From Acidobacteriaceae bacterium (GTDB lineage Bacteria > Acidobacteriota > Terriglobia > Terriglobales > Acidobacteriaceae): a DNA stretch of 43,875 bases. How positions within the stretch are numbered: the first letter of the stretch is position 1; each line of letters starts with the position of its first letter. Shown one piece after another: positions 1 to 9,834 of the stretch. Location: NCBI GenBank assembly GCA_025355505.1, contig JANXZM010000046.1:1-43875 (forward strand), in the 5' to 3' direction. A program made the translations under genes and the position numbers. The notes under the pieces are model-generated. The model was given only the letters and a program-made list of their open reading frames with translations, searched no databases and was not told the DNA's origin.

Positions 1-148
1 GATGGGATTGGCCCAGGCAGAAGTGTATCCGTCTCCAGAGACGAACTTTGATGCCGCACAGAAGCCATTATCAGCGCTCCTTGACAACTTAAATGACACC
101 CGAGCAGTCTTTACCAGCCCTCGAATCCGGGCCAAAACGAAGTATTTC

Positions 149-206
149 GCCGCTAAGTCCTTATTCCAGAATACTTTGCCGTTAAGTCCTTATTCCTGAA
201 CACTTT
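149..206. repeat. Two tandem copies of a 29-bp repeat
   Basis: Copies at 149-177 and 178-206 differ at three positions. Each contains TAAGTCCTTATTCC followed by a variant of GAATACTTT. Function is unknown. It lies just upstream of a decayed transposase and may be the edge of a small repeat element. Confidence 0.8.
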
Positions 207-214
207 AGCGCAAA

Positions 215-749
215 TTGGGGGGGGGTACCAACCCCTTTCGAGATTCAGATTCATCAAGCCGTGGAGCGACGGTCGCGACGGCTCTCCTCTACCGCGCTCT
301 CGCCAACACCAGCGTCACATCGTCGGGCCATGTTTGGCAGGGGCGGTACTATTCCTGTCCGCTCGACTCGGCGCACCTCTGCGAGGCGCTACGCTACACC
401 GAGCTAAATCCGGTACGTGCCGGGCTGGTCACGGCTTCGCAGGATTGGCAATGGTCCAGCGCCGCTGCGCACTGCGGGGGCGCAACCTTCGACACCTCGC
501 TGGAAATGGAGCAGTGGCGTAACCGCTGGACGGTTGCGGAATGGCGAGAGTATCTGGCGGCCGGAGAGTCGGAATCGGGCCTCGATAGCCCCCGGCAGTG
601 CACCCACACGGGCCCGCCGCTGGGATCGCCCGAATTTATCGAGGCCTTGGAAAAATCAACTCATCGCCGTCTTACTCCCCGAAAAAGCAGGTCGCCCCGA
701 GAAGTCGGTCGCAAACGATGGGCAGCATGCTTTTTCCTTCAATCAGTAA
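215..749 (+). pseudogene. Remnant of IS200-like / REP-associated tyrosine transposase (RAYT)
   Basis: Only the C-terminal half of the family is recognisable. The reading frame from about position 320 gives SGHVWQGRYYS, then YTELNPVRAGLV and WQWSSAAAH, the typical tail of Y1-type RAYT transposases. The N-terminal region with the HUH motif is missing. Upstream of 320 the frame reads unrelated sequence after a run of ten G residues. Around 660-690 the expected C-terminus (GPPLGSPEFIEALEK, then a basic RPRK-type end) slips into another frame, where NDGQHAFSFNQ ends at 749. So it is both truncated and frameshifted. RAYTs are thought to mobilise REP palindromes, and REP-like palindromes occur elsewhere in this window (6705, 6762, 33410, 36068, 42235). 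An active copy elsewhere in the genome would be needed, because this one cannot be functional. Confidence 0.75.
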
Positions 750-826
750 TCGCGGGCAGCGAATCGGTGAATGTCCCGTCTGTCCCCAGGTTTCTCTCAA
801 CTGAGAACTGACGGCTCAAAATCGTC

Positions 827-3109
827 TTATTTTCCCGCCAGCTTCCTTGCAATCTCTTCCACGATCCTCGGGCGAAGATCGGCCATTACGCTGTCCACGA
901 TGCTGGCAATCGTACTGGCGTCCGTTGCAGACGTAACCGCTGAACCTTCCGATGCGGCCGCCGCTGCCATGGCCTTCGGAGCCGCCTCGGCCCCGTGTTC
1001 TGCCTGTTTCGCCGCTTCCACTGCGTCGCTGTTTGAGGCAGCGCTCGCCGGCGCCGTGCGGATCTGACGCCAGCTCGACTTCCCCGATTTCGATTTCACG
1101 CCTTTGCCCGTCGATTCCTCACCACCAGCATGTGAACTCGAATCCTGATTCTCTTCTGCCGTCGCAGCCTCAATCTCGTCCTTACCCACCGCATCCGCAA
1201 AGGTCGCTGCCGCCGCTTCTTCGCCAGGTGCTTCGTCTGCGACTTTCGCTGGAGAAGCTTTCTGCTCCGCTTCCATCAGCTTTGCTTCGATCTTTCCTCG
1301 TTCGGTCTCTGCTTCAATCTTCTCTGGCGCAACCTCTCGCACCAATCCGTCCACCACCGGATTCGCTGCGCTTGAAACCGTCGCCATCGCTTCTACAGGT
1401 GCTTCCGCAGCCAATGCCTCTGCCTTCTCGGCTTCCAACCTGGCCGCCAACTCTGCTTCTGCCAGTCGGTTCTCAACCGCAACCGTAATCGCTGAAACTT
1501 CGTTGATTCGTACCGCTTCAATTTCGCCACCCGACGCTGCCGCGGGCATTATCGCAAACGTGCGGAACATTTCCGTTTCCAGCGAAATCGCCGCTTCCTC
1601 CGAACTCAACGCCACCGGCTCCGCTACCCACCGCGGACCCGCTGCCGCATTGCGTGCCGCTTCTTCCGCCAGCAACTGCCCAACCGCAACCAAGCTTTGG
1701 TGCGACGGAATCGTCGAGACATCCGCATGTCCGGTAGCGGGTGTCAGCAAGCGCAACGCTTCGGCAAGTTCCGAGTCGCTCGGCGCCGGCTCTTCCGCCT
1801 CCGCCGCTTCTGGCACGCTCGCCGCAACCGGGACGGGTTGCGCAGTCTTCTCCGCCTTCAACTCTTCGGCTTGTAACTCCTGAACCTTCGATTCTTCGGA
1901 CTTGGATTCTTCCGGCTTGGATTCTCCGCCCATCGCAGCAACTGCTTGCGCAGCCGGATCCGCACTCGCAGCCCAAGCGAACTTCGGCTCATCGTTCCGA
2001 TCCACGGGCGCGGGCTCCTGCGCAAACAGGGCAGTATTCACCGCGACTACCACAGCCGGGGGCGCGGGATGCTGGGTCTCCGCATGCTGCGCTTCGTTTT
2101 GATGTGTTTCAACCGCGGACGAGTGGGCAACTACCGCAGCGCTTTCGCTCGCGGGCTCCGCGTGCTCGACCAAAATCTTGACTTCACTCTTTTCTTTGAC
2201 GACTGAAGCCGGGGCTTCAACGACTGCGGCTGTGGGCTCCACGACGGGTGCCGGAACTTCTACTTCCGTCTTTACCACCGCAAACTCTGCCGGCAAAGCC
2301 TCAACCGGGCCCATCTTTATCTTTATCTTTATCTCGTCCGCCAGCGGCGCAATATTCTCAGCCGCCGGAATCGGTTCATCGAGTTTCTCGGCCAACGCAC
2401 TAAGCGCGTCCAATTCTTCCGGCGTGATGTCGCGCGGAATATCTGGAACAAGGCCAGGCTCCTCTCCCGGCAATGCCGGCCCCTTCCCGGTGAACGCTCC
2501 GCTCCCGTCCGTCTTGCCCTTCCCCTTGCGGAAATCCCGGAAGGTCGCTCCATCCGCGGTATCTTCTGCCTCCGCTTCCGGTTCCTCTTTCTTTTTCTTC
2601 GACGGAAAACCCAGCCGGCTCTTCCATCCCGTATCCGCATCCGTGTTACTTTCCGTTTTCCTGCCGTTTCCCTCGCCCCCGAGCCGCTCCACGCCTGAAA
2701 CCGACGTATTAAACCGCGAGCCCTCGGATTGCTGCGGCACCATGCGGTCTTCCAGTCGCGTGATCACAGTCAGCAACTCGCTGGCTTCAAATGGCTTCAC
2801 GATGTGAGCGTCGGCCCTGACCCGGCGCGCTTCTTCCGCCTTGAAAGGTTCCAGCTTGCCCACCGTCAGCAGCACGGGAATGTGCGCCGTCTCAGCCGAA
2901 TCCTTCAGCCGCTGGCAGACCTCCAGCCCGCTGTACCCGGGCATATACACATCCAGCACTATCAAATCCGGTTTGATTTCGGTGATCCGCTTCAGGGCCG
3001 CCGATCCGTTGTTAACCGTGACGACGTCATACCCGGCATCCGCCAGTATCTTTCGCCCCATGTTCTGGGCCGTCACACTGTCATCGGCAAGCAGTATTTT
3101 CCGCGCCAA
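827..3109 (-). CDS. Response regulator with long low-complexity tail
   Basis: 760 residues. Residues 1-120 are a receiver domain: acidic pair D9/D10, phosphoacceptor D53 in LDVYMPG, switch T82 and conserved K105 in IVKPF. From about 150 to 700 the protein is Ala/Glu/Pro/Val/Lys-rich and of low complexity, with no domain I recognise. The last 30 residues (MADLRPRIVEEIARKL) form a conserved-looking amphipathic helix. There is no DNA-binding or enzymatic output domain, so it probably acts through protein-protein contacts. The cognate kinase is not in the window. It is the most downstream gene of a minus-strand block that starts at rplU; 197 bp separate it from bamD, so it may have its own promoter. 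The exact function is unknown. The receiver assignment is secure, the role of the tail is not. Confidence 0.85.
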   Translation of the reverse strand: MARKILLADDSVTAQNMGRKILADAGYDVVTVNNGSAALKRITEIKPDLIVLDVYMPGYSGLEVCQRLKDSAETAHIPVLLTVGKLEPFKAEEARRVRADAHIVKPFEASELLTVITRLEDRMVPQQSEGSRFNTSVSGVERLGGEGNGRKTESNTDADTGWKSRLGFPSKKKKEEPEAEAEDTADGATFRDFRKGKGKTDGSGAFTGKGPALPGEEPGLVPDIPRDITPEELDALSALAEKLDEPIPAAENIAPLADEIKIKIKMGPVEALPAEFAVVKTEVEVPAPVVEPTAAVVEAPASVVKEKSEVKILVEHAEPASESAAVVAHSSAVETHQNEAQHAETQHPAPPAVVVAVNTALFAQEPAPVDRNDEPKFAWAASADPAAQAVAAMGGESKPEESKSEESKVQELQAEELKAEKTAQPVPVAASVPEAAEAEEPAPSDSELAEALRLLTPATGHADVSTIPSHQSLVAVGQLLAEEAARNAAAGPRWVAEPVALSSEEAAISLETEMFRTFAIMPAAASGGEIEAVRINEVSAITVAVENRLAEAELAARLEAEKAEALAAEAPVEAMATVSSAANPVVDGLVREVAPEKIEAETERGKIEAKLMEAEQKASPAKVADEAPGEEAAAATFADAVGKDEIEAATAEENQDSSSHAGGEESTGKGVKSKSGKSSWRQIRTAPASAASNSDAVEAAKQAEHGAEAAPKAMAAAAASEGSAVTSATDASTIASIVDSVMADLRPRIVEEIARKLAGK

Positions 3110-3306
3110 GCGTCATCCTTCGCACAAAAGGTAGAGATAACGCGAAAATACCTTGTCCCTCAACCTAAGTCAACGATTCAGGCAGAGGCTACAGGTTACG
3201 AGCGTTCCTAGCCTGTTGGGGGGCAGTGTGCAGCGACGGCGTTCGCCGCCCGTCACGCTGGGGGCCGCACGGGGACGCCCAGCTTTCCACCAGCGAACTT
3301 CCAAAA

Positions 3307-4722
3307 CTAGAATGGGTTGATCTTTCCCAACCCCTTCTTCTTTTTCTTCTTGCTCGAAGAAATATCCGCCAGCTCCTCGGTTTTCGCCCCCGCGCTCGAA
3401 GAAGCTGCGCTCGTTGCCCCACCACCGCTCTCCAGTTGATTGCTCTGCTGCAACGGAGGAAGCGCGCTCGGATCGGCCTCCACATTCGGCTTCAGTTCAT
3501 TCGGATCCGCCACATTCGGCTTCAACTCCGCCGCCGCCGCCGTCGCAGGTTGTTCCGGAGCAGGCACCGTCGCCGCGTCTGCTGGCGGAGCATCCGAACG
3601 CGGCGCTTCCTGATTCGGCGCTACCTTCCCGTCCGCACTGATCGTTTCCACCCCAACCTTGTTGTCGCCACCCAACCCCGCCGCGTTTGCCACCCTTCGC
3701 ACCACATCACCCGGATTGGTCGGCACCGGATCCACCATCGTCGGATCGCCCACATGCGAAGCCTTGGCCACGTCGGGATGTTTCTCGAAATTCCCCAGCA
3801 TGCTCGACATGATTCCCGCTTCCCGCCGGCTCGCCACTTCCTTCTTATTCTGTTCCAGCATCGCCCGCGTCGGCCGCGGCACCGCCTGATGCAGCGCCTC
3901 CAGCCGCGCCTTCGCATCCAACGCCCGGTCCATCGCCGGATACCGCTTGATGATCCGCCCGTACGCCTCCGAAGCCTCCTTCGTGAGTTGCTCGATCATC
4001 TTGCCCTTGCCCACTTCGTTCATCCGCCCGTTCTTCCGGACCACATCAATCTCGCCTTCGTACGATTGCCCCAGCAGATACAGCGCCTCGTCCGCCCCGC
4101 TATATAACGGATAGCGGTCTACCAGCGTTTTCAGCCGCGCTATCGCCGCCGGATACGCCAGCCGCAGATAATAGAACCGCCCAATGTTGTACTCCCGTTG
4201 CGCCAGCACTTCCTGCACTTCCCGCAACCGCTGTTTCGCCTGCGGCACCAGCTTGCTGTCCGGATACTCCAGAATCAGCGACCGGTATTCCTCCTCCGCC
4301 CGCATCGCGTGCGTGTAGTCGCGGTCCGCTTTTTCCATCTCCTGATAATGGATGTTCGCCACCTTCAACTGCGCCTCGGCCGCCTCCGGCATGTTGGGAA
4401 AAAACGTGCGGAAATCCTTGTATTCAATCTCGGCCTGCTGCATCGCCGTCGTGCCGCCCTCCGCGTACCACGAATCCGCCACTGCCAGCTTGGACCGCGC
4501 GATGAACTCCGAATCCGGATAGGTGTTGATCAGCGTCTGCAGCGTCATCCGCGACACGTCGAAGCGGTTGTGCCTCATGGCATCCATCGCCCGGTCAAAC
4601 AGCACCTTGTCGGGCTGTTTCGACCCGACGTTCGCCAGTGGATTCACCGATTTCTTGTTCGTGCATGCCACCGTCAACGCCAGCAGCAACGCGAGAAGTA
4701 CGACAATAGAATTCCGACGCAT
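3307..4722 (-). CDS. bamD: BamD-like outer-membrane assembly lipoprotein
   Basis: 471 residues from the ATG at 4722. A TTG twelve bases further upstream is also open, but the ATG has a GAGG-type ribosome site in front of it. Residues 1-19 are a hydrophobic signal followed by a lipobox ending LTVAC, so the mature protein is probably lipidated on C20. Residues about 35-260 form a row of TPR-like repeats (NTYPDSEFIARSKLAVAD, LEYPDSKLVPQAKQRL, RYPLYSGADEALYLLGQ) typical of BamD/YfiO. BamD works with BamA to fold outer-membrane beta-barrels. The family usually ends near 250-280 residues. Here about 200 extra residues of Pro/Ala/Ser/Glu-rich sequence follow, ending in six lysines and GLGKINPF. The tail looks disordered and is common in this phylum. 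Neighbours are rpe and the response regulator on the same strand. Confidence 0.85.
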   Translation of the reverse strand: MRRNSIVVLLALLLALTVACTNKKSVNPLANVGSKQPDKVLFDRAMDAMRHNRFDVSRMTLQTLINTYPDSEFIARSKLAVADSWYAEGGTTAMQQAEIEYKDFRTFFPNMPEAAEAQLKVANIHYQEMEKADRDYTHAMRAEEEYRSLILEYPDSKLVPQAKQRLREVQEVLAQREYNIGRFYYLRLAYPAAIARLKTLVDRYPLYSGADEALYLLGQSYEGEIDVVRKNGRMNEVGKGKMIEQLTKEASEAYGRIIKRYPAMDRALDAKARLEALHQAVPRPTRAMLEQNKKEVASRREAGIMSSMLGNFEKHPDVAKASHVGDPTMVDPVPTNPGDVVRRVANAAGLGGDNKVGVETISADGKVAPNQEAPRSDAPPADAATVPAPEQPATAAAAELKPNVADPNELKPNVEADPSALPPLQQSNQLESGGGATSAASSSAGAKTEELADISSSKKKKKKGLGKINPF

Positions 4723-4824
4723 AGAAAACCTCAAACCCGCTTTTCGCTGTTGGCGATTCGCGAATAGCGATCAGCGAACAGCGCTCTTTCAGAACTTACC
4801 TCTGCAATCTGACCGCTGACCTTC

Positions 4825-5499
4825 CTACACTTTCTGCAAACTCGCGCTCCGCGCCGCCGCCAGCAGCGCCTCGGCATTCGCCTTCGCATCACCCTTGCCG
4901 AACACCGCATTCCCCGCCACCAGAATCTCCGCCCCGGCCCGCACTACATCCGCCACCGTGTCCATCCCCACCCCGCCATCTACTTCGATGCGGTATCCGT
5001 ATCCCCGCTCTGCCCGAATTTTCGCCAGCTTCCTTATTTTATGCAGCGTTTCTGGGATAAACTTCTGCCCCCCAAACCCCGGATTCACGCTCATCACCAG
5101 CACATAATCCACTATGTCGAGCACTTCGCCGAGCGTTTCCACTGGGGTCGCCGGATTGATCACCACTCCCGCCAGGCAATTATGCTGCTTGATAAGGTTC
5201 AGCGTCCGGTTCAAATGCCGGCACGCCTCTTGATGCACCGAAATCCAGTCCGCTCCCGCCTCCGCAAATTCCGCAATGAACTCGTCGGGGTTCTCTATCA
5301 TCAGATGGCAATCCAGCGGAAGCCGGGTTGCCTGGCGCAAAGATTTCACCACCGGAGGCCCGATGGTAAGATTGGGCACAAAGTGCCCGTCCATGATGTC
5401 AATGTGGAGGACGCTGCCGCCGCCCGCCGCCGCCTGCTCCACCTGGTCCGCCAAGTGGGCGAAATCCGCCGCGAGTATCGAGGGTGCAAGTTCGATCAA
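4825..5499 (-). CDS. rpe: Ribulose-phosphate 3-epimerase
   Basis: 224 residues of a TIM barrel that interconverts ribulose 5-phosphate and xylulose 5-phosphate in the pentose phosphate pathway. Visible family motifs are LAPSILAADF at the start, HIDIMDGHFVPN (metal-binding His and Asp), LDCHLMIENP (second metal His), MSVNPGFGGQ (phosphate loop) and EVDGGV with the catalytic Asp near the end. I start it at a TTG at 5499, which gives the usual MIELAPSIL. A further in-frame TTG at 5511 is possible. No strong ribosome site is visible at either. It lies between obgE and bamD on the minus strand, 125 bp after obgE. Confidence 0.93.
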   Translation of the reverse strand: MIELAPSILAADFAHLADQVEQAAAGGGSVLHIDIMDGHFVPNLTIGPPVVKSLRQATRLPLDCHLMIENPDEFIAEFAEAGADWISVHQEACRHLNRTLNLIKQHNCLAGVVINPATPVETLGEVLDIVDYVLVMSVNPGFGGQKFIPETLHKIRKLAKIRAERGYGYRIEVDGGVGMDTVADVVRAGAEILVAGNAVFGKGDAKANAEALLAAARSASLQKV

Positions 5500-5624
5500 A
5501 ACACAGTCCAAAATGTAGGGTCCGAAGCTGTGGAAATTTTAGCACGTGAGCAGGATGCCCATCCCCTAAAGAGTCGCTTAATTTCCCCTAGAGACGCCGC
5601 CAGCCCCGTCTCTACCTGCGGAAG

Positions 5625-6893
<1,269 letters not shown>

Positions 6894-6972
6894 CTAAAAC
6901 GATGCCCCGACACGAAGCAAGACACCGGAACCGAACCCAGGCCCTGCCCGGCAGCGCGCCGCAATTCGCGCA

Positions 6973-7242
6973 CTACTTCGCTTCGATAGCCTCGGGCTCG
7001 ACCATCACAAACTTCCCCATCGATCCCTTGTCGAGGAATTTGATGCGCCCCGTAATCTTGGCGAAAAGCGTGTCGTCCTTGCCCCGTCCAACGTTCAGCC
7101 CCGGCTTCGTCGGCGTGCCCCGCTGCCGTACGATAATCGTGCCGCCCGACACCAGCTGTCCGCCGAAAGCCTTAACCCCAAGCCGCTGCGCGTTCGAGTC
7201 GCGCCCGTTTCGTGAAGTACCCTGTCCTTTTTTATGCGCCAT
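6973..7242 (-). CDS. rpmA: 50S ribosomal protein L27
   Basis: 89 residues, full family length. It opens with [16 protein letters not shown] and continues through [19 protein letters not shown] and [11 protein letters not shown], the standard L27 sequence. The N-terminal tail reaches the peptidyl transferase centre of the 50S subunit. The start begins directly with the mature-type MAHKKG, with no leader of the Firmicutes kind. It follows rplU on the same strand after a 180-bp spacer that holds interspersed repeats. Confidence 0.98.
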   Translation of the reverse strand: MAHKKGQGTSRNGRDSNAQRLGVKAFGGQLVSGGTIIVRQRGTPTKPGLNVGRGKDDTLFAKITGRIKFLDKGSMGKFVMVEPEAIEAK

Positions 7243-7333
7243 AAAATCCGTTCCCGCTTCTCAGTGGCCAGTTGCCAGTAATTCCAATCCTTGTTTCTCC
7301 TACAGCAAACCAATTCTTCACCACAAACTAAAC

Positions 7334-7421
7334 TGTCATCCTGAGCCAGGCACAAGGATCCGATTGTCATCCCGAGCCAGGCGAAGGACCCGATTGTCAT
7401 CCTGAGCGAAGCGAAGGATCT
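7334..7421. repeat. Three degenerate copies of the TCATCCTGAGC repeat
   Basis: Copies begin near 7334, 7365 and 7395, each about 30 bp, of the form TGTCATCCTGAGC then GAAGGATC. They belong to the same family as the 13-unit array at 41477-41970, in opposite orientation. They lie between rplU and rpmA, directly after the rplU stop codon. Confidence 0.85.
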
Positions 7422-7422
7422 G

Positions 7423-7893
7423 CTACTTCTTCTTTTTCGTCTTCGCGACTGCCTTCTTAGCCGCCGGCTTCTTCTCAGCTGCTTTCTTGGCAGCCTTCCC
7501 CGGACGCGCCGAAACCTTCACTTCGCTGCCGCTCTCGACCGCCTTCTTTACTTTCTTCTTAGGAAGCTCGGGCGCTTTGAACGACTGCCCACCAAAAGCA
7601 ATCTCGGTGATGCGGACCGCGGAGTAATTCTGCCGGTGTCCACGCAGCTTCTTATATTGCTTCTTGCGCTTGTAGTGGAAGACCAGGATTTTCTCGCCGC
7701 GTCCCTGCTCCACGACCTCGCCGGTTACCAGCGCCCCAGCCCCCGCTGGCACAACGCTCCCCGCCTCGGACGAAACAGCCAGTATGTCGCTGAACTCGAC
7801 CTTGCCGTCTTTGTCTTCCTGTGTTTCCACCCGGATCACGTCGCCCGGGGCGACACGATACTGCTTTCCACCTGCGCGGATCACCGCGTACAT
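7423..7893 (-). CDS. rplU: 50S ribosomal protein L21 with lysine-rich C-terminal extension
   Basis: 156 residues from the ATG at 7893, preceded by a GAGG ribosome site. The core (residues 1-103) is L21: MYAVIRAGGKQYRV, then FHYKRKKQYKKLRGHRQ and the RITEI region. L21 binds 23S rRNA and is an early 50S assembly protein. The usual length is about 103. Here about 50 further residues, very rich in Lys, Ala and Pro, follow (AKKAAEKKPAAKKAV), a basic disordered tail seen in some phyla. The open frame continues 180 bases upstream to 8073, but without L21 homology; that region is the transcript leader. Promoter evidence at 8092-8121 supports this. Confidence 0.96.
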   Translation of the reverse strand: MYAVIRAGGKQYRVAPGDVIRVETQEDKDGKVEFSDILAVSSEAGSVVPAGAGALVTGEVVEQGRGEKILVFHYKRKKQYKKLRGHRQNYSAVRITEIAFGGQSFKAPELPKKKVKKAVESGSEVKVSARPGKAAKKAAEKKPAAKKAVAKTKKKK

Positions 7894-8091
7894 AGACGCT
7901 CCTCTGTAGTTCTCTATATAAAGTTCTTTTAAAAACTCTCGCAAACTCTGACAGGCCGGGACGATTACGTCCACCCGGCGCAAACAAGCTCCGCTTGCAC
8001 TCACATGTGCTTGCTGTTTTCCCGCTGCGGCTTCTGACCGGAAACGCGGCGCGGTCCCAGAACGGGTCCGCAAGTACAGGCAAACTCATCT

Positions 8092-8121
8092 AGTCTATCG
8101 TGCGCTGTGGAAATCGGTCAA
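8092..8121 (-). promoter_or_regulatory. Probable promoter of rplU-rpmA
   Basis: On the minus strand, TTGACC (8116-8121) and TAGACT (8092-8097) are separated by 18 bases, close to a sigma-70 consensus. The start of transcription would be near 8085, giving a leader of about 190 nt before rplU. The -35 box lies almost entirely within the left copy of the casposon target duplication (8117-8130). Confidence 0.6.
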
Positions 8122-8130
8122 ACGCAACCT
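8117..8130. repeat. Casposon target-site duplication, left copy
   Basis: GTCAAACGCAACCT, identical to 22913-22926. The base after each copy is also G, so 15 bp could be counted, but 14 bp leaves both element ends beginning with GGG. Confidence 0.95.
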
Positions 8131-8165
8131 GGGTTGGTATATACAGACGGCAAAATGCTCCCTCC
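8131..8165. repeat. Casposon terminal inverted repeat, left
   Basis: Begins GGGTTGGTATATACAG and ends AATGCTCCCTCC. It pairs with 22878-22912; 34 of 35 positions match, the only difference being base 17 (A here, G on the right). Confidence 0.95.
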
Positions 8166-8255
8166 CACTTCCGCTCGCCCGCGCAAGCATGTTGGCAGGC
8201 TAGGAAGCTGGCATGTCAATGAGTGAAATCGCCTGTTAACTACAACTGAGACTCT

Positions 8256-9389
8256 TTAGAGTCGTCGCTTCATCCGAAGGAACGGCTCTTCGAAATACCA
8301 GCGGGAGAGGGACGCGACCGCGACCGTGATGACGATGGCAATTGTGAAAAGCAAAGTCATCTCGCCAAAGTGTCCGCGTGGTGATGCGAGGCTGGGAAAA
8401 TACCGGGCAACAAAATGATCTTGCAGATCGAACACGAGCATGTGGATAAGGTAAACGCCGTAGCTTATGTCCCCGAAGAACTGCAATACAGGTCGGTTCA
8501 CAATCGCTTTCCAGCGCGAAGTCCCGATCAACAGCGTTAACACAATTGACCCGGCAAAAAGAAGATTCAGCGCTGTGGCTCGGAATGTCATTCCGAGAAG
8601 TCTGCTCGCAAGAAAAATACCGAACGGAGCGCCTACCGCAAAAATGAGGAGACTTGCACCAAGCAAGGTGGCAGCGACGAGCCACATGCGAGCTCGGGCT
8701 CCCCACGGGCCGCGAGCTATGGTGGACAAAATTGCGCCGGTCGCAAGCCCGTCGGCGACAAGCCATGTATATCCGGAGCCCGAGTTGTACCCGCGAATAA
8801 AGTAAAACGCTCGCAAACATGGGCAAACGACACAGATAATGACCGCCACGATGGCGACCCGTCGGCGGGACAGAGAGCGCACAACCGCTGGCCAGAGCAG
8901 ATAGAAGTGCTCTTCAACGGCCAGTGACCACAAAACACCATACTGCATGGGTACGGAAAACAGTTCGGTGACATTGGAGAGGTAGAAAAAACTGAGTCCA
9001 AGAAACGCCCAGGATGCGCGGCGGTCAACCCATCCCGTGCGCGTCAGGATTGCAAGAAGGAGAAGCACCGCATAGTACAGTGGCAAAATACGTAGAGCGC
9101 GTCGAATGTAAAAACTGCGGTAGTAATCTGCCTTGTTTTTCGAATCGAGCAATATACCGGTGATAAGAAAACCCGAGAGTACGAAAAACAGGTCCACGCC
9201 CATCCAGCCTGGAAAAGTGGCTTTGACAAACAGTTTCGGGAACCCCGATAGTCCCGCGATACCGTAGCGAAAACTGAAACCGTGGAAAAAAATTACGAGC
9301 AGGACAGCGATCCCACGAATCGAATTCAATTCTGGCATCAGGGGTCGCAGCAGGCTTTCCGGAGCGCCGGACTCTTTAGGGCTCGTCAT
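8256..9389 (-). CDS. Acyltransferase family 3 membrane protein (casposon cargo)
   Basis: 377 residues. It starts with the family motif ELNSIRGIAVLLVIFFHG, which carries the Arg and the catalytic His, and continues with GWMGVDLFFVLSGFLITG and WSLAVEEHFYLLWP. About ten hydrophobic segments alternate through the length, ending with SRWYFEEPFLR, as in OafA/YrhL-type proteins. Such enzymes transfer acyl groups to surface polysaccharides, lipids or peptides at the inner membrane; the substrate cannot be read from the sequence. It is the leftmost gene inside the element, 91 bp from the left terminal repeat, and lies downstream of the polB gene set on the same strand. As cargo it could modify the host surface, for instance to change phage receptors, but that is inference. 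Confidence 0.9.
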   Translation of the reverse strand: MTSPKESGAPESLLRPLMPELNSIRGIAVLLVIFFHGFSFRYGIAGLSGFPKLFVKATFPGWMGVDLFFVLSGFLITGILLDSKNKADYYRSFYIRRALRILPLYYAVLLLLAILTRTGWVDRRASWAFLGLSFFYLSNVTELFSVPMQYGVLWSLAVEEHFYLLWPAVVRSLSRRRVAIVAVIICVVCPCLRAFYFIRGYNSGSGYTWLVADGLATGAILSTIARGPWGARARMWLVAATLLGASLLIFAVGAPFGIFLASRLLGMTFRATALNLLFAGSIVLTLLIGTSRWKAIVNRPVLQFFGDISYGVYLIHMLVFDLQDHFVARYFPSLASPRGHFGEMTLLFTIAIVITVAVASLSRWYFEEPFLRMKRRL

Positions 9390-9497
9390 TCCGCTGGAAT
9401 CATAACGGATAGGCTATTGACCTCGCTCGACACTCGGTATGAAGTCCGAAACGCCGCGAAATTATTGGTGAAAAATCGCGATAGCACTCACAATTTC

Positions 9498-9725
9498 TTA
9501 CCGGTAGGCACGCCTGAACTGCCAAAGAAAACCAGCCACAAATACTGCCATGACGATCAGCAAGGAACTGGGCCTGACGACAGAAATGGGGTCCGAGCCA
9601 ATGGACCCTTCGCCATGTTGTTTAGATGCCAAGACCAATAGGTAGCTCATGATACAGACAAAGAGCAGGACGGCGACCGAAAACACAGCAACGAGTCCGG
9701 CCATTATGCTCTTGAGGTAAATCAT
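9498..9725 (-). CDS. Small two-helix membrane protein, unknown
   Basis: 75 residues with two hydrophobic stretches, about residues 8-32 (AGLVAVFSVAVLLFVCIMSYLL) and 53-69 (SSLLIVMAVFVAGFLW), joined by a polar loop and ending in basic residues. I do not recognise the family. It sits between polB and the acyltransferase on the same strand, with about 110 bp on each side. The flanking spacers share a weak repeated stretch (TCGCGAT near an ACTCA), perhaps from an old local duplication. Coding status is likely because the membrane topology is coherent, but not certain. Confidence 0.5.
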   Translation of the reverse strand: MIYLKSIMAGLVAVFSVAVLLFVCIMSYLLVLASKQHGEGSIGSDPISVVRPSSLLIVMAVFVAGFLWQFRRAYR

Positions 9726-9834
9726 TCGATGCCGTTTTCGTTTGGGATGGGTCAGTAGCCGCTTTGAAGCTTACGCTCCCGAATTCGCATGTCAATTGGC
9801 GAAATATCGCGATTACACTCATTGACCTTTCTGG

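Noticed and set aside
2-199. A 65-residue open frame at the window start
   Set aside because: No recognisable features, and its end is formed by the 29-bp tandem repeat; it may be the tail of something cut by the window edge.
952-2807. Long plus-strand frames opposite the response regulator
   Set aside because: Antisense frames of a GC-rich low-complexity gene; no domain or start site.
3226-4107. A 293-residue Arg/His-rich plus-strand frame
   Set aside because: Antisense shadow of bamD with biased composition only.
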